Virus record (IMG/VR): IMGVR_UViG_3300040771_000124
Coordinates: 1-64,000 of that record
Length of the DNA: 64,000 bases
Strand: one strand, 5' to 3'
Origin: a virus
Under the pieces are notes generated by a model. The model worked only from the letters and a program-made list of their open reading frames with translations, searched no databases and was not told the DNA's origin. Both the position numbers and the translations under genes were made by a program. Shown here one piece after another: positions 35,201-41,649 of the stretch; the stretch's first letter is position 1; each line of letters opens with the position of its first letter.

Positions 35201-35250
35201 ACACCAGTTGCTTGATCAAGTAAGGTCTGAAAGGAATCAAAGGTGGGCAT
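23221..35250 (-). CDS. Giant virion RNA polymerase (N4 gp50-like), 4009 aa, with SLOG and HExxH segments
   Basis: The single-subunit RNA polymerase core spans about residues 1530-2630. Motif A is EADGISNGPINAMM (D2087). Motif B has R2195, K2199 and Y2207 in DRGLTKNPLTITLYGSG, with the R+4K+8Y spacing of T7 and N4. Motif C is KIFDGMN (D2482), and a TxxGR-like stretch FNMSRVSRLQMLGKY lies near 1943-1957. In N4 this polymerase is packaged, ejected with the DNA, and transcribes early genes from hairpin promoters on single-stranded DNA. N-terminal to the core lies a SLOG (YpsA/DprA-like) domain (about 1250-1420, FTYAGIGSRQTP and MSGNAKGADQ). C-terminal to it lies HELIH (2741-2745), a metallopeptidase-like motif. 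The remaining regions are largely unassigned. At 4009 residues it exceeds N4's 3500. ATG 35250 follows TTAGGTG; a GTG nine bases upstream is possible. Confidence 0.95.
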   Translation of the reverse strand: MPTFDSFQTLLDQATGVQPATPTDTKTDVLDRAGQIKKNQVAQASARKQEAMGPGVDSAYNIALSKLSSLGTLGRSDKENDLREMTPGQLYQKYGDQAGTLIKQVAQGTNAVMDTMNTPDRNAGQVAYDGATDIASGFGNALGGIAALGVGTVSSRGGAAISRELEEATRLNAAYQSDELRVRKQLAEDKNALAGRDNVEQRATDISNGDSELIAGLKSIGRETVNAVSIAGSDPAVLGSGVSNAVGSLLAAGPVSKGVSGLAGLAKLGDIGSKIATPVAIGAMESGGSYTQTVNDVMGRSHDQLLAESEDYRELVKTMSPDDAKLELANSTALKAAALTAPAAIAAGKLVSKFEGAPLSTMIRKAPGYVLKEPVEEGIQGASGQLAQNLAIQGSVDENQDLAEGVGRQAGEGALYGLGMTAVMGAPSGVVQAVGLAGKGTLAAGKAALGMMADRVDKQLQANKEASPLADKTVLAAATEAQATAGVEAPVMRQAVEETDATPEQKAEANSYIDSLVAANTYDVEADATPELLKPIMGDVKNRVEAIQRVAQYVNTVEEGSPAQMEAGVYLYDLVNGYQKLINSDPEALQKVPQDHPARTIVGQYVGLMDSLGKTPKVMDAIGKIQSALEKRAAKAVEITDEMLETPEGQKAVNDVINVAILAPEKGNLETTERVLNQVSRGKLQISPEQKAALDTSVAMLRAVAAADKEAQALGETDPVSLNISSVEGEKGPSLTQHAKGIMSAWKAGDRNTAAARLVEFHNFAKGMSNKLGAINTHFAAGDPKAVGVGYKIYVGGNLKDSPNVWRVYPNNVGSIKMAQKVGREAKMLADVYNNLVTAFPDLKGDHLDFIPLDPRLGIPAEEFVANHGKTTTPAEDAKTDTKAVPSGANDTRIPAGVSSLSNAVLATRLGNTNTNDPRYEIYQAEMDRREDAATLAEQQVAEKIAKAKEKAAIEETPKVVEKSPAVEKEAKPADKPAVTPVEEEVTSLASELEQVGGLAQFLGVRNTGVEPGAVPTLQQITDSLAGLLKALSEGAVTKQALASLLSWVDTSQEADAKRMERATYKKTDAKGEALPAEQVEANKAKYAERVALKAGTPRQYLTMQVAEELIEVLEAYLQNSDLAPDAPIFKLLEAQKRILKEYRFGAGTLVKDGGSPYNGLKNYQAVEKALEGIDIPVAWRETGVIEADVQALLAEEIKKLNPTMQAVTLAKVAVEAQPQPTTVSKAEPTETGSKTPEFDKLPSYDENNPSFTYAGIGSRQTPQAIQDLMTTLAERLSELGFTLMSGNAKGADQAFEAGVGKNSKEIFLVKDATDTTRAIAKEIHPSPNSLGDYALDLMARNTNQLFGKYLKLPVDFVLAWTPDGLEKSADRSIKSGGTGQAIDMASRKGIPVFNLATPDGLARFEAHIQKLESAAAAEGKAKPVEVIIVEESLEDSDSLIDFDAAMQEATVRDDAPMFMLEDTTTEAPAAPVVPTSVDMTQKLDVEMDEVPLTKEELDVPIMEAPIDDSGEGVAALFPRIMGVIKGVFSTSYKLPKVQKTRTIGTETPISFLRSALSNSANFTNLIGSSPKGKYDAKTAAEYGNLLDRAEEIVEKLKQNLANKLATDYKKGAKGTTIRELALGLKQIKTAKGVVYDPFRAADTKSMGITEQLNNTLEYNPELLEGAVLAGIQWFIDSDTRSDNLDEADVASMTGIDRAFVSSSMVDAMNTGTSLLDAKAALSSKILNYWGLSKENSGPIGYQSGVPEAIAGEIMRTFKEFGWLNADYYGVTKGGQFVKYDADGKAPLEMVKTLIQIRTEPLSKDSAVRAYPNALDMAVLIEPEEKTIIGDEGELAVSPTQMRNPDVKNTPQQLKTIANEQNTPYFLNLPMVNLFTAMGIDELKEAFVQVDTKNTLMNKNHRMSVEGQTQALASAFQSLTDTANRVDGYAEGGPLDQVPIRYAFNMSRVSRLQMLGKYTPQSNKLIREAIMPTRSVLDLTNAKDLFRFQLGLAQALGIKVHHKMPSAIKKDLAKRLDALAPTVQILESWVEKMGGLPTSLTPTMISNFKEAGIALTPVALHALVEKARYNKGMSLNAFNTAIYVEADGISNGPINAMMLFTVGGFTAQWLKTIAKGGMFIGHDRMTMNEHFTTTDAVDLYKTTANIHLKKMATLRKKLLKVAPDVAGQMDQLLVLMDLFMGSDMSFKEGVLTIDRGLTKNPLTITLYGSGAKGIAGNLVQSLTDALYERMSQTIEATSNQGMSPAEAMFGKQSSSLEEAQEKYAKFEKAFEALTTKVAVLNEDVGYALESVPETKRSEKESSLIEFTLSQQELSALRNNMHLLFVTPLTYAIKDTVGDSLLETTKLLRKATQVQSIFLAHAFKAELAKVLLEKGKDPLWNRNDFLTVEEVNKIKASIAHLAPNIVTEDQVFSIATGLVSPVGATTFGSALDGSFRSDPYLHAPKNAGVSGIPYMTIGAGDGLMMQLISTYSDAIEGTLKIFDGMNMPLDKIEEGSRQANAAVFESWSRNPLKAVYESYLAFTKVADTETLFEEMRPELTLALIGFTKEPVSYKRIMSEFNALPNMLNWAQQSIEARHRTVKKVNLSVDQMAAVGEPHVNKGTVVLDNSSYEAMEAQINVIYEEELADINKAERVDRTLNAELLLLTESHASGVEVLPASRLGELTTQMPKTQAAVMKEIIDTLAAEGYRIVFGGPEQIAKFNDAEGLYGNGGNSSEGLQGYTNIDSKVIYLHNNTTETFTHELIHAATFQAVLAHYLGTGTRRASMAVLRIEELMNQFLDLESSLIQVNSDVRDSYADAKAAIEDYLLDDTPGSKAAALNEFMAWTLANESLANIAKNTTATKFARIREAVLSFLKQLFNIKQEVGKDMLSNLLFNSTILIRSQPTVKERFTRTVLMQNSIYGDNDRLVSINESLNKTIGQYLKEKVHPNKVDATVALQTGIMQSYRVSQSFMAHGFDMNMQEASTFNTIVATLATEAKIDANAMATAQKLYVHAMKNLSYVDFMADPESTDPNVEALAREKFDVLSGKYLVAKDGLGRSTLLPAFLALATVNNEFRAVLAKVPVPKNTHNNAGTLDALLENTGNRLTGKLSNRMSGISKNSTNTQEAIDDLNTHIGNIIETRETFFDQVASKSGGLIDRSNEIVTNGMSLLSRKLITLAKKSEKPGTNKVLKFAAQASTGLAAVLDEEIAGAVADNLQGAINKTNMWTPVREMLGEFIGRTDSNANVYDMIKAVLTTVQQTRQQYREHLPVLIREKFSRELSSEEWGGLHRVLAKGDITALRDNYTNAELLKLMVSPSAVNKAIDDLQNQLKNTDSANYALLDEKMRQLAQFMVDGVPQKALLRNATAISRLLMTGVKSGFTSPASVKQIDSLVSLYALQNQSKDDMASLRTLAQDENAGLTFVLSYLDGQRKGEASKEATAAARLNVYKGYIPSQSNSESSIQVFDDSKYSELVAKSFERIGDYVGSSVESNRNRGYYYLPVASRSTFEQGIIQNVRETIGGVDATTGQTVAQTAGVIANPIAVRRILSRIKSDTNVESLMPVFDADGDVVAFERSLNPAMMERLGTESDLSKMLGVWRGRQVEESFARNYNETLINHLGAMLDKDLAESANNINEYVDLNKTKDPVLMKAVSLFSPATKKYAEQVFHGKFMVRKDMLNDVLGYHAATVGDFWTGNGRWSPETQKAVRNIAVSVFGNAAYRKLVTAESVLQNVVSDARVLIVIKSVIVPMANLLSNVYQLISRGVPLASITKGMGKKVAEIEAYTHARLREIEAEAELRAASGNAILERRLKTELQSIKDSYTRMSIWPLIKAGEFSGISDAGLLRADVDLTSGRLQAYIEQAAAKLPGSAATVGRYALVTKDTALFQGLQKAVEYGDFLAKAILYDDLTQRKGLSEAAALARITEEFVNYSRLSGRFRGALENNGILWFYNFKLRIVKIALSTIRNNPVHALLATVAPAPTTFGSVGMPTSDNFFTKLLEGTLDNSVGPGQALDSLSLNPWVNLTQ

Positions 35251-35305
35251 ACATAGCACCTAAATAGAGGTAAGTTGTAGGTAGGATACCTGAACCAATA
35301 GAAAC

Positions 35306-35332
35306 AAAAAAGCCCTACCGTGGGGTAGGGCT
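35306..35332 (-). terminator. Terminator upstream of the giant polymerase gene
   Basis: On the - strand AGCCCTACC and GGTAGGGCT (35332-35311) form a nine-base-pair stem around a CCAC loop, followed by TTTTTT. It ends transcription of the internal-protein genes, so the giant polymerase gene probably has its own promoter in the 55 bases between this terminator and its start. I found no convincing -35/-10 pair there. Confidence 0.9.
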
Positions 35333-35354
35333 AAGTGTATACCTAATCGTTACG

Positions 35355-37586
35355 TCACTGCTTCCCTGTAATGCTATTCAACAGAGCCTGTGCCTGTCGC
35401 TGTCTTTGGGCAGCTCTATCAACCTCTCTTTGATCTGTCCCTCCGTTAGCAGCCAAGTTACGAACTTGAGAAAGACTTTTGGTAGCAGCAATCAATTGGT
35501 CACTGGCTGTTCTTAACGTAGTAGTAGCCGTTTCTTGAGTACCCTGATCGTATGCTTGACCCAACGAAGCACGGGTTCTCATGGCCTCAATTAGGGTAGC
35601 CATACGGGTGTCATCAATGCGGTTACCACCACCAAGGTTATTACTGTTGGTGGTAGGGTTATTGTGTATGACATTAAATTTTGACCAGAACCCGGAGCCT
35701 TCCTGAGTACGTTTCATCATTGCAGCAGCAATAGCTGGGTTTACTCCAGTCTCTGCTACGAGATGATTGATCTGGTTAATCATGGCAGGACGATCAGCCC
35801 CAGGAAATTCCTTTCCTATAAGGGCATCAACTACTTCCGGTACGCTAGCCTTACTCTCAATGTTTTCAATGTAATCCTGAGCAGCTCCAGAGGTTACCCG
35901 ATCCCGCATCAAAGAGTCTTGCTGATCCAAAGCTGTAGCAGCAACTGCTTGAGCAGAGTCGTTTACACGGACAGGTGCTCCCGGTTGAGTACCCGTGGGT
36001 GCTACCCCTGCTTCTGTATTTTGGGCAGTTGCTGCTTGGTACAATTCTGGGTTGTTTTGCTGAACTCCAAGTAACTTACGGGCAAGTGCCCCAGTGCCAT
36101 CAAAAGCAGAAGCTACCTGATCAAGCCCCGTGTTAAGGGTATTGGTTGCATTACCTCTAAAGCCCTGACCGCTTCCTGGCATTGTTTCTGTATTGCCATC
36201 TGCTGCCACCGTTCCGGCTTGGTAAAGATAATCTAACGGAGTAGAGAGAGCAGCTTTACCAGTCCCGTATAGAACATTAGTTACCCCGTTACCCAGCGAA
36301 GCTAATCGGTCCAAAGGACCTGCACTCGCAGCGGTACTTGGGGTTTGTACCTCTTGCTGACTGCCTTGTATTGTTGGCTGTACAGCAGCTATCAATTCAG
36401 CAACTGGGTCAACAGGAGCTGGTGCATTCTGTACTGGGGCGGTAGCAGTAGGGGTAGCACCTACTTCCTTACTGAGAATGTCCTTACGGGCTTCAGACCA
36501 AGGAACATCCTTGTAATGCCCAGCAGGACGATCTAACTTTTCCAGGCCCTGCCAAGTTTTAGAAAGATCGCCACCCTTCTTTTGGTTATAAATATGCTCG
36601 GCCAATTGCTCCTGAACTGCGGGAGTCAATACAACGCTGCCAGCCTCTTTTTTACCAAATACCTCCTCTGCAGCAGCACGCAAAGTAGGGTAAATCATTT
36701 GGTAAGCACCACTAGCCGAAGAGCCTTCACCCGGCTTCAGGCGTAAGTCTTTACGGCCTTCTGTAGCCTTACGGACCTCTTCTGCAGAAGCCGCCCACTC
36801 GTCAACAGTACTGGCAGACATTGGCTTACCCGAGTGGGGAGTATCAGCCACAGTACGGTTGTAAAAGGTCTCTGGGATGTCAGTAACATAATCAGACCCG
36901 TTTTCTGGAAAGAGGGTATTGCCATCATTATCCGTAAGAACCTGTTCCATAACCCGATCAGGACCATCAAAGGCAACTTTATAACGCCCTTCAAGTTTTG
37001 CTTGAAGCAGTCTTTGACCTTGGGGAGTAAGGTTGGCTTTAGCTTCCCTAAACCGCTCACTCGCACTATCACCAGTCAGAGCCTTCTCAGAAATTTGACT
37101 AAAGATCGCATCAGATGCTTCGGTATCTGCGCGAAGAGTATCTGTACGCTCATCGTCACCAACCCGACGAGCTTGACCGTAGTCAGTATTAGCAAAAGCT
37201 TGCTGACGGCCATTACTGATGTCAGCGTTTGCTTGGGTGTTTTGAGCAAACAATTCAGGAGCTTGATCCAAAGTAAGCTTATTACTCGCTTGGGCAATCA
37301 AGTCACCCACACGGGCACCCAGAGCAGCAGTGCCCTTGCTGGACATGTTCTGCTGCTGAATAGCACCACTACGCAAAGCTTCTTGGTAAGCAGCAGGATC
37401 AGTGAACTTCAGGGACTCAGCCAAAGCAGCTTGGTCAGCCCCCTCGGCACGTTGATCCTTGAATTGAGTCAGGCCATCACTGGCTGATTTGAACGCTTGA
37501 TTCATTAAATCAGAGGCATTGCGGCTTGCGTCTGTTACTGACCGAAAGTCAGGAGCATCCACATTTCGCCAAGTGAGAACGGCCAT
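35355..37586 (-). CDS. Internal virion protein with lysozyme-like domain (N4 gp51 position), 743 aa
   Basis: A 743-residue, largely helical, Gln/Ala-rich protein. Around residues 290-375 lies a peptidoglycan-hydrolase-like segment: KPGEGSSASGAYQMIYPTLR followed by AVQEQLAEHIYNQKKGGD, typical of muramidase/transglycosylase domains in phage ejection proteins. It probably cuts the cell wall locally while DNA and the virion polymerase enter. The C-terminal half is Asn/Gln/Thr-rich with long helices. ATG 37586 is preceded by AAGGATTGAAA; an upstream TTG is rejected. It is the last gene before a terminator and adjoins the polymerase gene, as in N4. Confidence 0.8.
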   Translation of the reverse strand: MAVLTWRNVDAPDFRSVTDASRNASDLMNQAFKSASDGLTQFKDQRAEGADQAALAESLKFTDPAAYQEALRSGAIQQQNMSSKGTAALGARVGDLIAQASNKLTLDQAPELFAQNTQANADISNGRQQAFANTDYGQARRVGDDERTDTLRADTEASDAIFSQISEKALTGDSASERFREAKANLTPQGQRLLQAKLEGRYKVAFDGPDRVMEQVLTDNDGNTLFPENGSDYVTDIPETFYNRTVADTPHSGKPMSASTVDEWAASAEEVRKATEGRKDLRLKPGEGSSASGAYQMIYPTLRAAAEEVFGKKEAGSVVLTPAVQEQLAEHIYNQKKGGDLSKTWQGLEKLDRPAGHYKDVPWSEARKDILSKEVGATPTATAPVQNAPAPVDPVAELIAAVQPTIQGSQQEVQTPSTAASAGPLDRLASLGNGVTNVLYGTGKAALSTPLDYLYQAGTVAADGNTETMPGSGQGFRGNATNTLNTGLDQVASAFDGTGALARKLLGVQQNNPELYQAATAQNTEAGVAPTGTQPGAPVRVNDSAQAVAATALDQQDSLMRDRVTSGAAQDYIENIESKASVPEVVDALIGKEFPGADRPAMINQINHLVAETGVNPAIAAAMMKRTQEGSGFWSKFNVIHNNPTTNSNNLGGGNRIDDTRMATLIEAMRTRASLGQAYDQGTQETATTTLRTASDQLIAATKSLSQVRNLAANGGTDQREVDRAAQRQRQAQALLNSITGKQ

Positions 37587-37595
37587 TTTCAATCC

Positions 37596-38030
37596 TTACC
37601 GAGCAAGTCGGTTTTTATCAATTGCTGTCTGAACTTCGGCAGAAGACTGGCCTAGGGCAACACCACGAGAAGTAAGCCTGTCGCTCAAAGCTGTGTTGTA
37701 AGTCTGAGTCTGGTTTGCCAAATTCTTGTTAGCAAAGTCTTTGCTAAATTTGAACTGCTCTTTGGCAAGCTTGCTGGACTGCAGGGAGCCATACAGATTA
37801 CCCAAGGTAGCCAAACCTTTAATAGCCATCTGGCCTGTACCGATGTTCATACCGATACCGGTACTTGCTCCAAGATCACCGCCTGGAAGATTGCCATTGG
37901 CTCCACTAAAAGTGAGACCTTGGGCGGTATCTGGGCCTGCCCCAAAGGTCTGGGCACCGTCGTTACCCATGAGGTTCTTCAACCAATCCATCAACCCACC
38001 AGGATCTTGTCCCATATTTGCAGTAGTCAT
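37596..38030 (-). CDS. Small virion-associated protein (N4 gp52 position), 144 aa
   Basis: It starts at ATG 38030 after an excellent GGAGGGTGT; a GTG 15 bases upstream is less likely. The first 60 residues are Gly/Asn/Met-rich with little structure. The middle has GIGMNIGTGQMAIKGLATLG, a Gly-rich hydrophobic stretch, and the rest is a helix (SSKLAKEQFKFSKDFANKNL). This resembles small proteins found between large ejection proteins in podoviruses, which often help them insert in membranes. The specific role is inferred from position. Confidence 0.72.
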   Translation of the reverse strand: MTTANMGQDPGGLMDWLKNLMGNDGAQTFGAGPDTAQGLTFSGANGNLPGGDLGASTGIGMNIGTGQMAIKGLATLGNLYGSLQSSKLAKEQFKFSKDFANKNLANQTQTYNTALSDRLTSRGVALGQSSAEVQTAIDKNRLAR

Positions 38031-38050
38031 ACACCCTCCGGTCACAAAGC

Positions 38051-40711
38051 CTAAAGTTCTGTGCTTATCGTGATTTTAGTGAAATTAGCAAGAAGCTCAT
38101 GGGTCATTAAAGCAATGTCCGATCCTACGAGCAATGTTCTGTTTAAGAAAACTTCTGAGCTTTCCGGAATGTACGCCCACTTAGAAGAATCTGTCAGCAG
38201 GATAGGATCCAAGGATACGCTACTTGCACCCAGGTTTTCCTCATAAGCATCCGAAATCATCTTTGATTGGGTTTCGTAATCTGCTAAGGCTTGCTGAGTT
38301 TCCTTAATCGTATTTGTAGTCTTGGCTCCCAGATACTCAGACATACCATTGCCTGCAGCTACAGACAGTTTCATAAGGTTTTCTGCACTAGCCAGGTTTG
38401 AAAAACCTGCTGCTAACCCCTGCCCACCCATGTATGAGGTGCCTACAGAGATCACCGCCACCGAAGCAATAGCACCAACAATTGCACCTACTTCTGGACC
38501 AAACAAGGCAGTAGCAAGCCTAGTTAGTAAATGGGTAATAAGCATGGCAGCAAGAGCGTTTACCAATGTACCCACGACTATAGCAATTGCCCCAGTAAGG
38601 CCCAAAGCAGCACCCACACTTGCAGCCGTACCTAAAATACCTGCCCCAGCCGGTGCTCCTGCACCAAAAGTAAAAATGGTAATGATGATTATAATAATCA
38701 CCAAAATTATTTTGAACCAGGTGGTCTGATACCACTTCTGCTTAACCACTTGGTAAGTGTTAAAAACAAGGTAGCTATTATCAGTTGCCATTTGGGTCGA
38801 ATGCGCTAAAGACAGCTTTCGTAAAATCCCTTCCTGCATAGGGATAATAAACGAAGCAATGTCCAGATCAGCAAGAGCGGCAGTACCACTGGTATTAACG
38901 GACTTACCATCCCAAATCATGTTGTTATGCTGTAAGCCTTGCAGGTGGATTAGCTTATAAGAATCTGGCGTATCCTGCCAAATTAGTTTTTGGCCGTCAA
39001 AACTAATAGGTATAGGTACTACTTCGCCTCTATTAAATAGCAACTGAACTAAGCCTAAGTAATCGGTGGTAGACCACCAAATATCTCCTTGCTTAGCACC
39101 AGGTTTACCAAGCCCTGAGTAACTCTCACTCTTCAATGAAGACCATGAAATCTTGATATTGTAATTTAGGTCTCGTCCTATCAAGCTAATAGAGCGCGTA
39201 GGTGCTGCAGGATAAGGAAGCCTTACAGGTTCAGTAGTACCGTACAACGGGGAACTCGGTTCAGATTGGGCTTCGATCCAAGAACCCCAGGTATGATTAC
39301 TTATGTCAGCAATGTTCCAGCTTGCTTGCCAAGCGTCAAAACCAGTGTTGCCACCGCCTTGCCGAAGAATCTCCTCAAAAAAGGTAAAGATGTATTTCAA
39401 AGCAGACTTGTCTTTTGTATTTAAAGCTACACCAAAGACTACGTAAACAAAGTCAATATCGTCAATGGAGTCATTATCCATAACACTCTCAACAAGATCT
39501 GGATACTTGGCTCCTGTAGCCCTTGTGTATGCCTTTAGGTTCTTTGAATAAAGGCTTCCTTTGTAAGAGGGACTCAGTGTTCTGTTGTTTACCCGCACAG
39601 GAATAAATGGCAGAAAATCTGCAAAACCTTGATTAGTGGCAAACATAGCATCAAGAGTAGGGTTGCCCGTATTGTATTCGTAAATGAACACTTGGTTATT
39701 TGACCAAATGGTATCTACGATCAATTGGGTATCCAGCTGATATGAGAACAAATTTTCTAAAGCATGGGTAACTGTCGTAACGACCGTAGTCTTTACAACA
39801 CCACCTTCGATGGTTTCCGTTGTGGTTACTGTCGTAGTGGTTGGCACAATTGAGTAGCCTTTCCTGTTAGCCAAGAAAGATTTAACAAACTCTGTCGAGT
39901 TGCTCGACGGATTCCGGCCAATGTAGGCTGTCTTTTCATAGCTCACCTCGGTACTGGTGTGAGCCAAAGTTAGAGAGGTGCTCGCTGTTGATGCAGTAGT
40001 CGGCCTTGCATCTGAGTAGCTTAATTCTGTGGTTTCTGTGTCTGTCACAGAAACAGAATTACTTACAGAAGACGACGTTATCAAATTCCAATCTGAAATA
40101 TTTAAGTACTGTGCTGGAGAGGACACGACAGTAACCGGGCCTGGCTCTACAGGCTGAAGATCACCATCACGGGACAATGTGTAGTTGGCGTATAAATAAC
40201 GAGAAGCTGGGTTAAATCCAACAGGAGAAAACGAATACAGCAACAAGCCATCTCTTCTAAAATAAATGGTGTTAAGTAGTTCTGAGAAATCTATCTCAAA
40301 ATCATCTGTAAGCTCTTCTGGATGATTTTCCAATAACCAACGATCTGCCCAAGCTGCGTAGTCAGCACCATCAATAAAAGAATCTTGAATACTTACAAGC
40401 TCTTCAGGATCATGGGGGAGAATATTGGCTAACAGAACATTATCAATACTGTCCCCAAGATGGAGAGTGGCCCCCGTTAAGCCCACGGCATCTGAGTAAC
40501 CTTGGGTTCTGGCCCAGCGTGCAAAACTACGCATACGGATGCCAGGGCCTTTAAGTAAAGACCCGGTGACCGTTGCGCTAATACTGTCCCGAGAGCCAGT
40601 AATAATGTTTGAGAAAACTGCTGTAGGTAAGAACCTTACCTTCTCGTCCCCGGCCAAATTGTAAGTGGTCGAGGAAACATAAGTTTTCTTCTTAGCACTG
40701 AACCAGCCCAT
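38051..40711 (-). CDS. Large internal/ejection-type protein with hydrophobic region, 886 aa
   Basis: An 886-residue protein in the ejected-protein cluster. The N-terminal 600 residues are Ser/Thr/Asp/Tyr-rich and beta-like. At about 655-765 lies a very hydrophobic region that begins FKIILVIIIIIITIFTF and continues through Ala/Gly-rich segments (VGAALGLTGAIAIVVGTLVN, then AIVGAIASVAVISVG), capable of spanning a membrane several times. Such a block in a virion protein suggests pore formation in the host inner membrane during DNA entry. The start ATG 40711 has a weak ribosome-binding site two bases after the upstream stop, so coupling is likely. Equivalence to an N4 gp52/gp53-type protein is positional. 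Confidence 0.75.
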   Translation of the reverse strand: MGWFSAKKKTYVSSTTYNLAGDEKVRFLPTAVFSNIITGSRDSISATVTGSLLKGPGIRMRSFARWARTQGYSDAVGLTGATLHLGDSIDNVLLANILPHDPEELVSIQDSFIDGADYAAWADRWLLENHPEELTDDFEIDFSELLNTIYFRRDGLLLYSFSPVGFNPASRYLYANYTLSRDGDLQPVEPGPVTVVSSPAQYLNISDWNLITSSSVSNSVSVTDTETTELSYSDARPTTASTASTSLTLAHTSTEVSYEKTAYIGRNPSSNSTEFVKSFLANRKGYSIVPTTTTVTTTETIEGGVVKTTVVTTVTHALENLFSYQLDTQLIVDTIWSNNQVFIYEYNTGNPTLDAMFATNQGFADFLPFIPVRVNNRTLSPSYKGSLYSKNLKAYTRATGAKYPDLVESVMDNDSIDDIDFVYVVFGVALNTKDKSALKYIFTFFEEILRQGGGNTGFDAWQASWNIADISNHTWGSWIEAQSEPSSPLYGTTEPVRLPYPAAPTRSISLIGRDLNYNIKISWSSLKSESYSGLGKPGAKQGDIWWSTTDYLGLVQLLFNRGEVVPIPISFDGQKLIWQDTPDSYKLIHLQGLQHNNMIWDGKSVNTSGTAALADLDIASFIIPMQEGILRKLSLAHSTQMATDNSYLVFNTYQVVKQKWYQTTWFKIILVIIIIIITIFTFGAGAPAGAGILGTAASVGAALGLTGAIAIVVGTLVNALAAMLITHLLTRLATALFGPEVGAIVGAIASVAVISVGTSYMGGQGLAAGFSNLASAENLMKLSVAAGNGMSEYLGAKTTNTIKETQQALADYETQSKMISDAYEENLGASSVSLDPILLTDSSKWAYIPESSEVFLNRTLLVGSDIALMTHELLANFTKITISTEL

Positions 40712-40713
40712 AT

Positions 40714-41571
40714 TTAGGTCAGCCCATTGTTGATTTTCAGTTTGGTAAGGACAGTATCCAAACTGGCGTTGGTAAAGCCGTTAGGTGGTGGCAAGCCTTC
40801 ATCAAGAGTCTTCTGTGTAATCCAGGCATCTGTAAACATCTTCGCAGCCTTGACTTCAGCATCTCGCTGATAGGAGGTGATTTGCTGTGCGTAGAGAAGC
40901 TTTTGCTTACCCATCACGCCAGCAACAACAGCTCCATCAGAACGTAGGTCTGACGTTTGGCCACGTTGTGCTTCCATCTGCTCGCTAATTAAGCCGTGCT
41001 GACCAATCAAGTTTGTCAGTTGCTGTGGCAGGATGTTTTCAAGGTTGAACAATGCAGTGCAGTATCCAGCAGACTCGTTTGCCAGTTTTACCTTGGTCAA
41101 TGCGTAGTTTGCTTTCTGATTACTGGCTTCTACTCGTTGAGCAACCAGCTGTACTTTAGCCAGCTCCAGCTGCACACGGGCAGTAAATGCCTGTAGCTGT
41201 GCTGCTTGTGCTTGCCAGAAAGCCTGATCCTTACCCAGTAAGAATCCTACCGATTGGTTCATGGCACTTTCTGTCAGTGCGGTATACGCCTTCGTATACT
41301 CAGCACCAGTAATTCGGCCCTTCTCGTACTCAGACTTTAAATGATTGCTGAAGCTTTCCATCAAAGCATCAAAAACACCAGCACCACCTACTGTACGGGT
41401 AGTAAGGTCACTGATTTCGATCTTATTAACTGCCTGATACAGAGCACCATCAGCCCCGCCTGGAAAATTAAATCTGGCATCAGTTAAGTCAATGTCAGGT
41501 AGTTCAAAAGACTCCTCACCCAGCAAAGACTGCATCAGCGCATTGGCTTCTGTATCTGCTCCACAGCTCAT
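40714..41571 (-). CDS. Structural/internal protein (N4 gp54 position), 285 aa
   Basis: A 285-residue, mostly helical protein. Long amphipathic stretches (LQAFTARVQLELAKVQLVAQ, then RVEASNQKANYALTKVKLAN) suggest coiled-coil bundling, and the N-terminal 60 residues are acidic. The gene order (capsid side to ejection proteins) matches N4 gp54, a virion protein. ATG 41571 follows TTGAGGTACACC, directly after the terminator of the capsid operon, so this is the first gene of the internal-protein transcript. A promoter should lie nearby; I could not identify it. Confidence 0.75.
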   Translation of the reverse strand: MSCGADTEANALMQSLLGEESFELPDIDLTDARFNFPGGADGALYQAVNKIEISDLTTRTVGGAGVFDALMESFSNHLKSEYEKGRITGAEYTKAYTALTESAMNQSVGFLLGKDQAFWQAQAAQLQAFTARVQLELAKVQLVAQRVEASNQKANYALTKVKLANESAGYCTALFNLENILPQQLTNLIGQHGLISEQMEAQRGQTSDLRSDGAVVAGVMGKQKLLYAQQITSYQRDAEVKAAKMFTDAWITQKTLDEGLPPPNGFTNASLDTVLTKLKINNGLT

Positions 41572-41595
41572 TTGGTGTACCTCAAGTGTTCAATG

Positions 41596-41631
41596 AAAAA
41601 CGGCCCGTCTATTAAAACAGAACGGGCCGTT
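41596..41631 (-). terminator. Terminator after the capsid operon
   Basis: On the - strand AACGGCCCGT and ACGGGCCGTT (41631-41599) form a ten-base-pair stem with a 13-base loop, followed by TTTTT. It separates the head genes from the internal-protein genes. Confidence 0.88.
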
Positions 41632-41649
41632 ATATGTGACATCAGACGC

